From an uncultured Clostridia bacterium (GTDB taxonomy: Bacteria; Bacillota; Clostridia; Christensenellales; Borkfalkiaceae), in assembly GCA_947174955.1 (NCBI GenBank), contig CAMWKX010000100.1, forward strand, positions 1 to 5,350: 5,350 nucleotides of DNA. The letters are read 5' to 3'. Shown here in pieces: positions 1 through 5,350 of this stretch; positions within the stretch are counted from its first letter, which is position 1, and each line of letters begins with the position of its first letter. A model generated the notes under the pieces. It made no database searches and had not been told where the DNA came from. It saw only the letters and a program-made list of their open reading frames with translations. A program made the position numbers and the translations under genes.

Positions 1-1908
1 ATGGGCGACGACTGCGGCACGGGCGTTGCGTTCACGCGTAACCCCGCAACCGGCGTTAAGGGACTTATGGGCGAGTTCTTAATGAACGCTCAGGGCGAGG
101 ACGTCGTTGCAGGCGTTCGTACTCCTATGCCCATTGCTCAGATGGCAAAGGTTCTTCCCGACGTATACAATCAGTTCCTTGAAGTTTGCAAGACTCTCGA
201 AAACCATTACCGCGATATGCAGGATATGGAATTCACCATCGAAAAGGGCAAGCTTTATATGTTGCAGACGCGTAACGGCAAGCGTACCGCGGCGGCTGCT
301 ATCAAGATCGCGTGCGACTTAATCGACGAGGGTATGATCACCGAAGAAGAAGCGCTTATGCAGATTGACGCTAAGTCGCTCGATATGCTTCTGCACCCTC
401 AGTTCGATACCAAGGCTTTGAAAGAAGCTGACAAGAACAACGTTGTCGGCAAGGGTATAGCGGCTTCCCCCGGCGCGGCGGCAGGCTCTATCGTATTCAC
501 CGCAGAGGACGCGGTTATTCAGGGCAAGGAAGGCAAGAAGGTTATCCTTGTTCGCCTTGAAACTTCCCCCGAAGATATCGAGGGTATGAAGTACGCTCAG
601 GGTATCTTGACCGTTCGCGGCGGTCAGACCTCGCACGCGGCGGTTGTTGCGCGCGGTATGGGTACCTGCTGCGTATCCGGTTGCGGCGACATCAAGATGG
701 ACGAAGAGAACAAGTGCTTCACGCTCGCAGGTAAGGTTTACCACGAGGGCGACGGCATTTCGCTCGACGGCTCGACGGGTAACATTTACGACTGCGTAAT
801 TCCCACCGTTCCCGCAAGCGTTAAGTCGGGTTACTTCGGCAGAATTATGGAGCTTGCCGACAAGTACAAGGCAATGGGCGTAAGAACCAACGCTGACACT
901 CCCGCAGACGCTAAGCAGGCGGCGGTGTTCGGCGCGCAGGGCATCGGCCTTTGCCGTACGGAGCATATGTTCTTCGACCCCGAAAGAATCGGCGCGTTCC
1001 GCGAAATGATTTGCGCGGATACCAAGGAAGAGAGAGAGAAGGCGCTCGCTAAAATCGAGCCTATGCAGAGAAAGGACTTCGAAGGTCTTATGACGGCGTT
1101 AAAGGGTCAGCCCGTAACTATCCGTTTCCTCGATCCCCCTCTTCACGAGTTCGTTCCCACCGACGAGGAGGACATCAAGGCGCTTGCGGAATCGCAGGGC
1201 AAGACTGTTGCTCAGATTAAGCAGATTATTTCCGATTTGCACGAGTTCAACCCGATGATGGGTCACCGCGGCTGCCGTCTTACGGTAACCTATCCCGAGA
1301 TTGCGGTTATGCAGACCAAAGCCGTAATCAAGGCGGCTATCAACGTGCAGAAGAAGCACCCCGACTGGAGCGTCGTTCCCGAAATTATGATACCGCTCGT
1401 TGGCGAAGTCAAGGAGCTCCAATTCGTTAAAGACGTTGTCGTTAAGACTGCTGACGAAGTTATCGCAAACTCGGGAGTAGAGCTTAAGTACGAAGTGGGC
1501 ACTATGATTGAAATTCCCCGTGCGGCTCTGACTGCGGACGAGATTGCAAAGAATGCCGATTTCTTCTGCTTCGGCACCAACGATTTAACGCAGATGACGT
1601 TCGGCTTCTCGCGTGACGACGCGGGCAAATTCCTGCCTTCGTACTATGCGAACAAGATTTACGAAAGCGACCCGTTCGCACGTCTCGATACGACGGGCGT
1701 AGGCAAGCTTATGGAAATGGCTGTTAAGCTCGGCAAGGGCAAGAACAAGACCTTGCACGTAGGTATCTGCGGCGAACACGGCGGCGATCCTTCGTCCATC
1801 GAGTTCTGCCACCAGATCGGTCTTAACTACGTATCCTGCTCGCCTTACCGCGTGCCCATCGCAAGGCTCGCTGCGGCGCAGGCTAACATCAAGAACCCCC
1901 GCAAATAA
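1..1908 (+). CDS. ppdK: Pyruvate, phosphate dikinase, 5'-truncated by the window edge
   Basis: This cytosolic enzyme reversibly converts pyruvate, ATP and phosphate to phosphoenolpyruvate, AMP and pyrophosphate; in anaerobes it often runs as a glycolytic step. The visible 635 residues begin inside the ATP-grasp domain. E77 and Q89 (in DMEF and LQTRNG) match its metal/ATP ligands. The phosphohistidine swivel domain follows with GGQTSHAAVVAR, in which H212 is the carrier histidine (His455 in the Clostridium symbiosum enzyme) and T210 is the position phosphorylated by the PPDK regulatory protein in other species. The C-terminal PEP/pyruvate barrel has GLCRTEHMF (R319), RFLDPPLHEF (R375), MIEIPRAAL (E504), FGTNDLTQ (N527) and GICGEHGGD with catalytic C590. 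Matching these to the C. symbiosum enzyme places the first residue near 245 of about 875. The ATG at base 1 is therefore an internal Met at the window edge, not the start. All catalytic residues are present, so nothing suggests a broken gene. Codons favour C-ending forms (AAC, TTC, GAC), consistent with high expression. Confidence 0.97.
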   Translation: MGDDCGTGVAFTRNPATGVKGLMGEFLMNAQGEDVVAGVRTPMPIAQMAKVLPDVYNQFLEVCKTLENHYRDMQDMEFTIEKGKLYMLQTRNGKRTAAAAIKIACDLIDEGMITEEEALMQIDAKSLDMLLHPQFDTKALKEADKNNVVGKGIAASPGAAAGSIVFTAEDAVIQGKEGKKVILVRLETSPEDIEGMKYAQGILTVRGGQTSHAAVVARGMGTCCVSGCGDIKMDEENKCFTLAGKVYHEGDGISLDGSTGNIYDCVIPTVPASVKSGYFGRIMELADKYKAMGVRTNADTPADAKQAAVFGAQGIGLCRTEHMFFDPERIGAFREMICADTKEEREKALAKIEPMQRKDFEGLMTALKGQPVTIRFLDPPLHEFVPTDEEDIKALAESQGKTVAQIKQIISDLHEFNPMMGHRGCRLTVTYPEIAVMQTKAVIKAAINVQKKHPDWSVVPEIMIPLVGEVKELQFVKDVVVKTADEVIANSGVELKYEVGTMIEIPRAALTADEIAKNADFFCFGTNDLTQMTFGFSRDDAGKFLPSYYANKIYESDPFARLDTTGVGKLMEMAVKLGKGKNKTLHVGICGEHGGDPSSIEFCHQIGLNYVSCSPYRVPIARLAAAQANIKNPRK

Positions 1909-1921
1909 TTGCGACAGATAG

Positions 1922-1950
1922 ACAAGGAAGGCGAAAGCCTTCCTTGTTTT
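1922..1950 (+). terminator. Rho-independent terminator after ppdK
   Basis: A perfect 11-bp stem (ACAAGGAAGGC pairing with GCCTTCCTTGT) is closed by a GAAA tetraloop, 13 bases after the ppdK stop. The T tract is short (TTTT, 1947-1950, its first T being part of the stem) and is followed by G, so some read-through into the next operon is possible. The hairpin itself is seen directly; termination is inferred. Confidence 0.85.
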
Positions 1951-1972
1951 GTGCAAAAAAAATGATTATAAG
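1944..1972 (+). promoter_or_regulatory. Candidate sigma-A-type promoter for the peptidase operon (weak)
   Basis: A TATAAG hexamer (1967-1972, five of six matches to TATAAT) lies 17 bases downstream of TTGTTT (1944-1949, three of six matches to TTGACA). The putative -35 lies inside the 3' arm and T tract of the ppdK terminator. The region is AT-rich, so a chance match is quite possible. It is listed because the operon needs a promoter between the terminator and base 1991, or must rely on read-through. Confidence 0.25.
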
Positions 1973-1990
1973 TTCATTGTGGATAAAATA

Positions 1991-3718
1991 ATGTTCAAAG
2001 ATATAAAAGCTAATATGCGCAAGATTATATTCACAAGTATTTTTGCCGCGGCAGTCGTTTTGTTGTCCGTGCTTATTGCGGTATTGAATATCACCTATAC
2101 GACTAACGTAAGCGACAAAAACTATTCTCTCGACAATATGCTTTCGCACGTACTCGCCGTGTCGGAAAAGGAGCATTCCGTGTACGACGACGAAGCGTCG
2201 GAAGAAGTGAGAAGCTATATCTCGTCCACGCTCTTTTCTTACGGAATTGAAAACGAAATAATCACGCATAAAGATAGATGGATTTTAAACGAGAAAACTG
2301 ATGACATCTGGCAATACAAGCCCAAAAATATTTATGCGGAAATTAAGGGCGAAAGCGGAGTGAACGTGTTGCTCGTGGCGCATTACGATTCCTGCGGCTA
2401 TAAAATCAAGTACGACGAGGCGAGCGAAGGCTCTCACGGCGCGCTCGACGACGGCTACGGCGTGGCTGCCGTGTTGGAGCTTGCGCGGATTTTTTCTGCC
2501 GAAAAGAGCTTAAAAAACGGTATCAAGCTTGCAATTGTAGACGCGGAGGAAGAGGGCGTTTTGGGGAGCGAAGCGCTTGTGAATGAATATCCGCAATGGC
2601 TTGACGACGTAAACCTTGTAATCAATGTAGAGGGGCGCGGCAATAAAGGACCGCTGTACCTTTTTCAGACAAGCGACAACAATTCGAAGGTAATCGAGCT
2701 TTACAAAAAAGCGGGTTTTCCGTTTTCATTTTCGGTAGCGGCGGACGTCTACGGTATGCTGCCTAACGATACGGATTTAAGTCCGTTCCTTGAAAAGGGC
2801 TTTGCGGGTATGAACTTTGCCGTATTGGACAGCTTAAAGGTTTACCACAACGAAAAGGACGTGTACGAATCGGTGGACGCTGTGTCGCTTGCCAAGTATT
2901 GCGATACTCTGTTGCCGCTTGTGGACGAGTATACGTCTGATGCCAGGTACGGTACGCTCGACTATTTCGAGGGCGGTCACGACACGCTGTTTTTTACTCT
3001 ATTCCCCAACGCGCTCGTAAGTTACAGCGCGGTTACGGGCTGGATATTTTTCGGCGTCATCATTGTGCTTGTCGGCGCGCTTATCGGTTTATCACTATTT
3101 AAAAAGCGCATAAGCTGGAAGAGACTTTTAGTATCGCTTGCGGTGGATTTTGCTTTTATTCTGTTAGCGTGCGGGCTGGGATTTTTATTGGCGCTGATTG
3201 CAAGTGCGTGCAGCGGCGTAAATTATCACGTATTATTCGTTATAGGAGTTGCGTTCGACGGCGGACTTCTAATAATTTTCTCACTTTTAATGGCGGCGGC
3301 ATTCGTGGTTGCAACGCTGATTAAATCAAGATTGGGTTTCAATCACTCGGAAATGGCTATGGGCGGACTTTTAATAAACACGGTGCTTGCAATCGTCTGT
3401 GCGGCTGTGGTTTTCGGCGGCACATATCTGTTCGTAATTCCCGTGCTTTTGTATGCGCTCGGCGAAGGAGTAAAACTGTTTGTCAAAAACGAAAAAATCA
3501 AGGCGGGAGTTACGGCTGCGATATGTTCGGTTGCAACGCTCTTTACTCTTAGCACATATATATCGCTGTTGTATTCGCTGTACGTTTCACTCACGTTCGG
3601 TGCGCTCGGTTTTATTACGGTCTTTGCGATTTTGCCGCTTACAATGTGCGTACCGCAGATATGCGGACTGTTTAATAATTTAACTTTGAAAACGGAAGTT
3701 AAGGAGGCTGAGGTATGA
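1991..3718 (+). CDS. Membrane-anchored M28-family zinc aminopeptidase with polytopic C-terminal domain
   Basis: This is a predicted 575-residue membrane metallopeptidase, probably removing N-terminal residues from peptides outside the cytoplasm. Residues 12-33 form one membrane segment after a basic start. The M28 domain follows (~45-315) with its full set of two-zinc site residues: H131 (AHYDS), D153 (GALDDG), catalytic E186 and ligand E187 (DAEEEG), E214 (NVEGRG) and H286 (VYHNEKD). Residues ~349-553 hold about seven more hydrophobic segments. Basic clusters at 371-377, 445-447 and 499-504 fit an eight-helix protein with the peptidase domain outside and both ends inside. The order M28 domain then multispanning domain recalls the fungal vacuolar protease Pff1. 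I chose the ATG at 1991, which has a weak GGA seven bases upstream. The frame stays open to a TTG at 1949, but that lies in the ppdK terminator; ATG 2015 is an alternative. It is the first gene of the operon and its stop overlaps the next start by four bases. The substrate is unknown. Confidence 0.9.
   Translation: MFKDIKANMRKIIFTSIFAAAVVLLSVLIAVLNITYTTNVSDKNYSLDNMLSHVLAVSEKEHSVYDDEASEEVRSYISSTLFSYGIENEIITHKDRWILNEKTDDIWQYKPKNIYAEIKGESGVNVLLVAHYDSCGYKIKYDEASEGSHGALDDGYGVAAVLELARIFSAEKSLKNGIKLAIVDAEEEGVLGSEALVNEYPQWLDDVNLVINVEGRGNKGPLYLFQTSDNNSKVIELYKKAGFPFSFSVAADVYGMLPNDTDLSPFLEKGFAGMNFAVLDSLKVYHNEKDVYESVDAVSLAKYCDTLLPLVDEYTSDARYGTLDYFEGGHDTLFFTLFPNALVSYSAVTGWIFFGVIIVLVGALIGLSLFKKRISWKRLLVSLAVDFAFILLACGLGFLLALIASACSGVNYHVLFVIGVAFDGGLLIIFSLLMAAAFVVATLIKSRLGFNHSEMAMGGLLINTVLAIVCAAVVFGGTYLFVIPVLLYALGEGVKLFVKNEKIKAGVTAAICSVATLFTLSTYISLLYSLYVSLTFGALGFITVFAILPLTMCVPQICGLFNNLTLKTEVKEAEV
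3701..3707 (+). promoter_or_regulatory. Strong ribosome binding site for the repeat protein
   Basis: AAGGAGG lies seven bases before the ATG at 3715, inside the last codons of the peptidase gene. It fixes the start at 3715 and, together with the ATGA overlap, points to translational coupling. It is much stronger than the site before the first gene of the operon. Confidence 0.88.
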
Positions 3719-4710
3719 AAAAGCGTTTGATTTCTCTTGCCGCGGCTGCAACTTTGATGTTCGGTTCCGCAACTTTACCCGCCTGCGCGCGCAATGCGGA
3801 ATATTCGGTTACGTACCAAACTTGCGAAAACGGCTACGTTATCGTCGCCGATACGAAAGTTGAAGCGGGTGAAAAAGTAATACTCGCGGCACACCCTTCC
3901 GCGGGCTATAAGTTGACGGCTTTTCTTGTGGACGGAGAGGTTATAGACGGCGTTTCGTTTACTATGCCGAAAAAGGACGTAACCGTTTCCGCGCAGTTCG
4001 AGTTATTGACTTATTCGATAACATACGTTACCGGCGATGCAACCGTTTCGGGAAACAACCCCGATACTTACACCGTTGAAAGCGCGGCGGAGCTTATTCA
4101 GCCCGAAATAGCGGGGTATGAAATCTGCGGTTGGTACACCTATTGCACCGAGGACGAATGGGGTTGGGACATCGAAGATTTTAAGGTGACGAGCCTCGAA
4201 GGGCTTATCGGTAATCTGACGTTGTACGCAATATGTTATAATCCCCCGCACGAAATCGAAAACGAATATAACGAGAACGGCTATTGCTACGTGGAAGAGT
4301 ACTACGGACAAGCGTTTTACGGCGATACCATCGACGTAACGGTCGTGCCTTTCGAGGGTTACGAGCTTGACTATATTACCGTTAACGGCAACCGTATCGA
4401 GGGGACGTCGTTTACAATGCCTGCGTGCGACGTCGTACTTGACGCTGTATTCAAGCCTATTATATACACGATAACGTACGAGCTTGACGGCGGCACAAAT
4501 TCGCCTGACAACCCCGATCATTATACGGTTGAGGATAACTATATTACGTTTGCCGACGCGGAGAAGAAAGGCTATATTTTCCAAGGTTGGTACTATGACG
4601 AGGGATACAGTCAGATTTTAAGCGAATCGACATTAAATATATACGCGCCTTGTTACAATATCACGCTCTATGCGCATTTTGTTGAAGAATTCGAGGAGGA
4701 AAACGAATGA
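3715..4710 (+). CDS. Secreted or lipid-anchored protein with two copies of an InlB-type repeat pair
   Basis: The predicted 331-residue protein begins with a signal peptide: KKR, then a hydrophobic stretch to about residue 20, then TLPACARN. C24 could be a lipoprotein cysteine (LPAC is an imperfect lipobox), or signal peptidase I could cut after A25 (A-C-A). The rest is two successive units. Each has a module ending in VDG/VNG...SFTMP...DV...F (30-96 and 182-247), like divergent InlB B-repeats, then a module with ITY...NPD.YTVE...GY...GWY...LTLYA (100-174 and 251-322), like the Listeria-Bacteroides/Flg_new repeat. Such beta-rich modules are common in bacterial surface proteins and may serve adhesion or spacing. 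No LPXTG motif, C-terminal membrane helix or catalytic motif is visible. The tail is acidic (EEFEEENE). Seven cysteines besides C24 are many for such a protein. It sits between the peptidase and carbonic anhydrase genes, overlapping each by four bases. The function is unknown; the fold assignment is fairly secure. Confidence 0.88.
   Translation: MKKRLISLAAAATLMFGSATLPACARNAEYSVTYQTCENGYVIVADTKVEAGEKVILAAHPSAGYKLTAFLVDGEVIDGVSFTMPKKDVTVSAQFELLTYSITYVTGDATVSGNNPDTYTVESAAELIQPEIAGYEICGWYTYCTEDEWGWDIEDFKVTSLEGLIGNLTLYAICYNPPHEIENEYNENGYCYVEEYYGQAFYGDTIDVTVVPFEGYELDYITVNGNRIEGTSFTMPACDVVLDAVFKPIIYTITYELDGGTNSPDNPDHYTVEDNYITFADAEKKGYIFQGWYYDEGYSQILSESTLNIYAPCYNITLYAHFVEEFEEENE
3802..4236 (+). repeat. 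Protein-level repeat unit 1 (two modules)
   Basis: Residues 30-174 of the repeat protein. Module A (30-96) carries AGYKL, FLVDG, SFTMPKKDVTV and AQFE. Module B (100-174) carries YSITY, NNPDTYTVE, GYEICGWY and NLTLYA. Module B here has about 15-20 extra residues, including acidic and aromatic ones (TEDEWGWDIEDF), between GWY and the LTLYA strand. The match to unit 2 is at the protein level; I see no long identical DNA runs. Confidence 0.82.
4258..4680 (+). repeat. Protein-level repeat unit 2 (two modules)
   Basis: Residues 182-322 of the repeat protein. Module A (182-247) has EGYEL, ITVNG, SFTMPACDVVL and AVFK. Module B (251-322) has YTITYELDGG, DNPDHYTVE, GYIFQGWYYDEGY and ITLYAHF. The second module is closer to the classic Listeria-Bacteroides repeat than the one in unit 1, so unit 1 appears to be the more diverged copy. 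Confidence 0.82.
4694..4699 (+). promoter_or_regulatory. Strong ribosome binding site for carbonic anhydrase
   Basis: AGGAGG lies seven bases before the ATG at 4707 and overlaps the codons for the acidic tail of the repeat protein. The stop of that gene (TGA 4708-4710) overlaps the ATG. Spacing and arrangement match the previous junction, supporting this start and coupled translation. Confidence 0.88.
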
Positions 4711-5261
4711 AAGAGCAGCACATATCTTCTGACGAAGCTTTAAAGAGGTTGAAGGAGGGCAATTCGCTTTACCTCGATTCAAAGACGGGCACGGGCGATA
4801 TTTCTTCCGAAATTCGTCTGGCTACAAGCGTTAACGGACAAAAACCGTACGCCGTAATCGTGACCTGTTCCGATTCGAGGGTAATACCCGAGTACATATT
4901 TTCGGCGGGAATAGGTGAACTGTTCGTCATTCGCGTTGCGGGCAACGTTATAGACAATCACCAGCTCGGCAGCATAGAGTATGCGGCGGAGCACCTCGGC
5001 TGTAAACTTGTGGTTGTGCTCGGGCATACGCAATGCGGCGCAGTAGGGGCGGCTTCAAAGCAAAACGGCGGGTACGTCGGGTTTATTTGCGACGAAATAA
5101 GGCGCGCTATCGGCGAAGAAACGGACGCGGTTAAGGCGAGCATTTTAAATGCAAAACACAGCGTTTCGAAAATTGAAAAACTGCTTGCAAAAACCGACGG
5201 ATTGGTCATTGCCCCCGCAATATACCGCACTGAAAGCGGAATTGTGGATTTTGATATTTAA
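4707..5261 (+). CDS. Beta-class carbonic anhydrase
   Basis: The enzyme interconverts CO2 and bicarbonate using one zinc per subunit and is expected in the cytosol, since no signal peptide is visible. The predicted protein has 184 residues, at the short end of the family (about 190-220 is common). All active-site elements are present: C54, D56 and R58 in VTCSDSRV, where C54 binds zinc and D56-R58 form the usual dyad, and H107 and C110 in LGHTQCGAV, which complete the zinc site. Other family marks are FVIRVAGN (73-80), GSIEYA (88-93) and the closing strand APAIYRTESGIVDF (169-182). The N-terminal helix with EALKRLKEGN is also typical. The shortness lies mainly between about 118 and 155, where the helical stretch is compact. 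It is the last gene of the operon, with a strong terminator nine bases after the stop. Family assignment is secure; its role here, for example bicarbonate supply for carboxylases or pH balance, is not shown by the sequence. Confidence 0.95.
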   Translation: MKEQHISSDEALKRLKEGNSLYLDSKTGTGDISSEIRLATSVNGQKPYAVIVTCSDSRVIPEYIFSAGIGELFVIRVAGNVIDNHQLGSIEYAAEHLGCKLVVVLGHTQCGAVGAASKQNGGYVGFICDEIRRAIGEETDAVKASILNAKHSVSKIEKLLAKTDGLVIAPAIYRTESGIVDFDI

Positions 5262-5269
5262 AATTACAT

Positions 5270-5312
5270 AAGCGCGCCCGCGCGGCAGTCAGCCGCGCGG
5301 GCGCTTTTTTTT
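5270..5312 (+). terminator. Strong Rho-independent terminator of the peptidase-repeat-carbonic anhydrase operon
   Basis: An uninterrupted 13-bp GC-only stem (5274-5286 with 5292-5304) has the five-base loop AGTCA and is followed by eight Ts (5305-5312). The outer bases AAGCG/CGCTT can extend the stem in an alternative register with a two-base bulge. It starts just after the carbonic anhydrase stop and marks the operon end. Beyond it, 5313-5350 is AT-rich with no gene visible. Confidence 0.95.
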
Positions 5313-5350
5313 ACTCACACATTTTTTCTTTTGATTTGCAAATATATTTT

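Noticed and set aside
1..3. ATG at the first base as the true start of ppdK
   Set aside because: The MGDDCGTGVAFTRNP stretch is internal to the PPDK ATP-grasp domain; about 245 residues are missing, so this is a window-edge coincidence.
319..966. A 215-codon open frame on the minus strand inside ppdK
   Set aside because: It is the antisense shadow of a highly conserved gene with strong codon bias; the product shows no recognisable family and no ribosome binding site was evident.
1949..1990. TTG-start extension of the peptidase by 14 residues
   Set aside because: The TTG is in the T tract of the terminator, has no ribosome binding site, and the added residues precede an already good basic-plus-hydrophobic membrane start.
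1889..2269. Minus-strand frame spanning the ppdK end, terminator and peptidase start
   Set aside because: It runs through the ppdK terminator and the coding start of the peptidase and has no motif; best explained as chance.
4003..4584. A 193-codon open frame on the minus strand inside the repeat protein gene
   Set aside because: It lies fully opposite a gene with a signal peptide, clear repeats and good ribosome binding sites; its translation has no recognisable motif.
5334..5343. Perfect palindrome ATTTGCAAAT near the right edge
   Set aside because: A 10-base AT-rich palindrome in an AT-rich spacer is easily random, and the gene it might control is outside the window.

Overview
The window is a 5.35 kb stretch with every supported gene on the plus strand. 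The organism looks like a Gram-positive, low-to-mid GC anaerobe, most likely Bacillota/Clostridia and possibly an uncultivated gut lineage. The reasons are a clostridial-type pyruvate phosphate dikinase, strong AAGGAGG-type ribosome binding sites, tight ATGA gene overlaps, a lipoprotein-like signal peptide followed by InlB/Listeria-Bacteroides-type repeats, and Rho-independent terminators. The taxon is an inference from style, not from a marker gene.

Layout. Positions 1-1908 hold the C-terminal ~70% of pyruvate, phosphate dikinase (ppdK); roughly 245 N-terminal residues lie upstream of the window. It ends in a hairpin terminator (1922-1950). About 40 bases later a three-gene, translationally coupled operon begins: a membrane-anchored M28-family zinc peptidase with a polytopic C-terminal domain (1991-3718), a secreted or lipid-anchored protein made of two copies of a two-module repeat (3715-4710), and a beta-class carbonic anhydrase (4707-5261). 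A strong GC-rich hairpin with an eight-T tract (5270-5312) closes the operon. The last 38 bases are AT-rich and hold no recognisable gene.

How the genes may work together. ppdK is a housekeeping gene of central carbon metabolism and appears transcriptionally separate. In the operon, both internal junctions are ATGA stop/start overlaps with a strong Shine-Dalgarno sequence 7 bases before the start, so the three products are probably made together. The first two are predicted to act at the outer face of the membrane; the third is a cytosolic enzyme interconverting CO2 and bicarbonate. No established pathway joins these three, and the grouping is the most unusual thing in the window. There are no RNA genes, mobile elements or CRISPR arrays that I can see.
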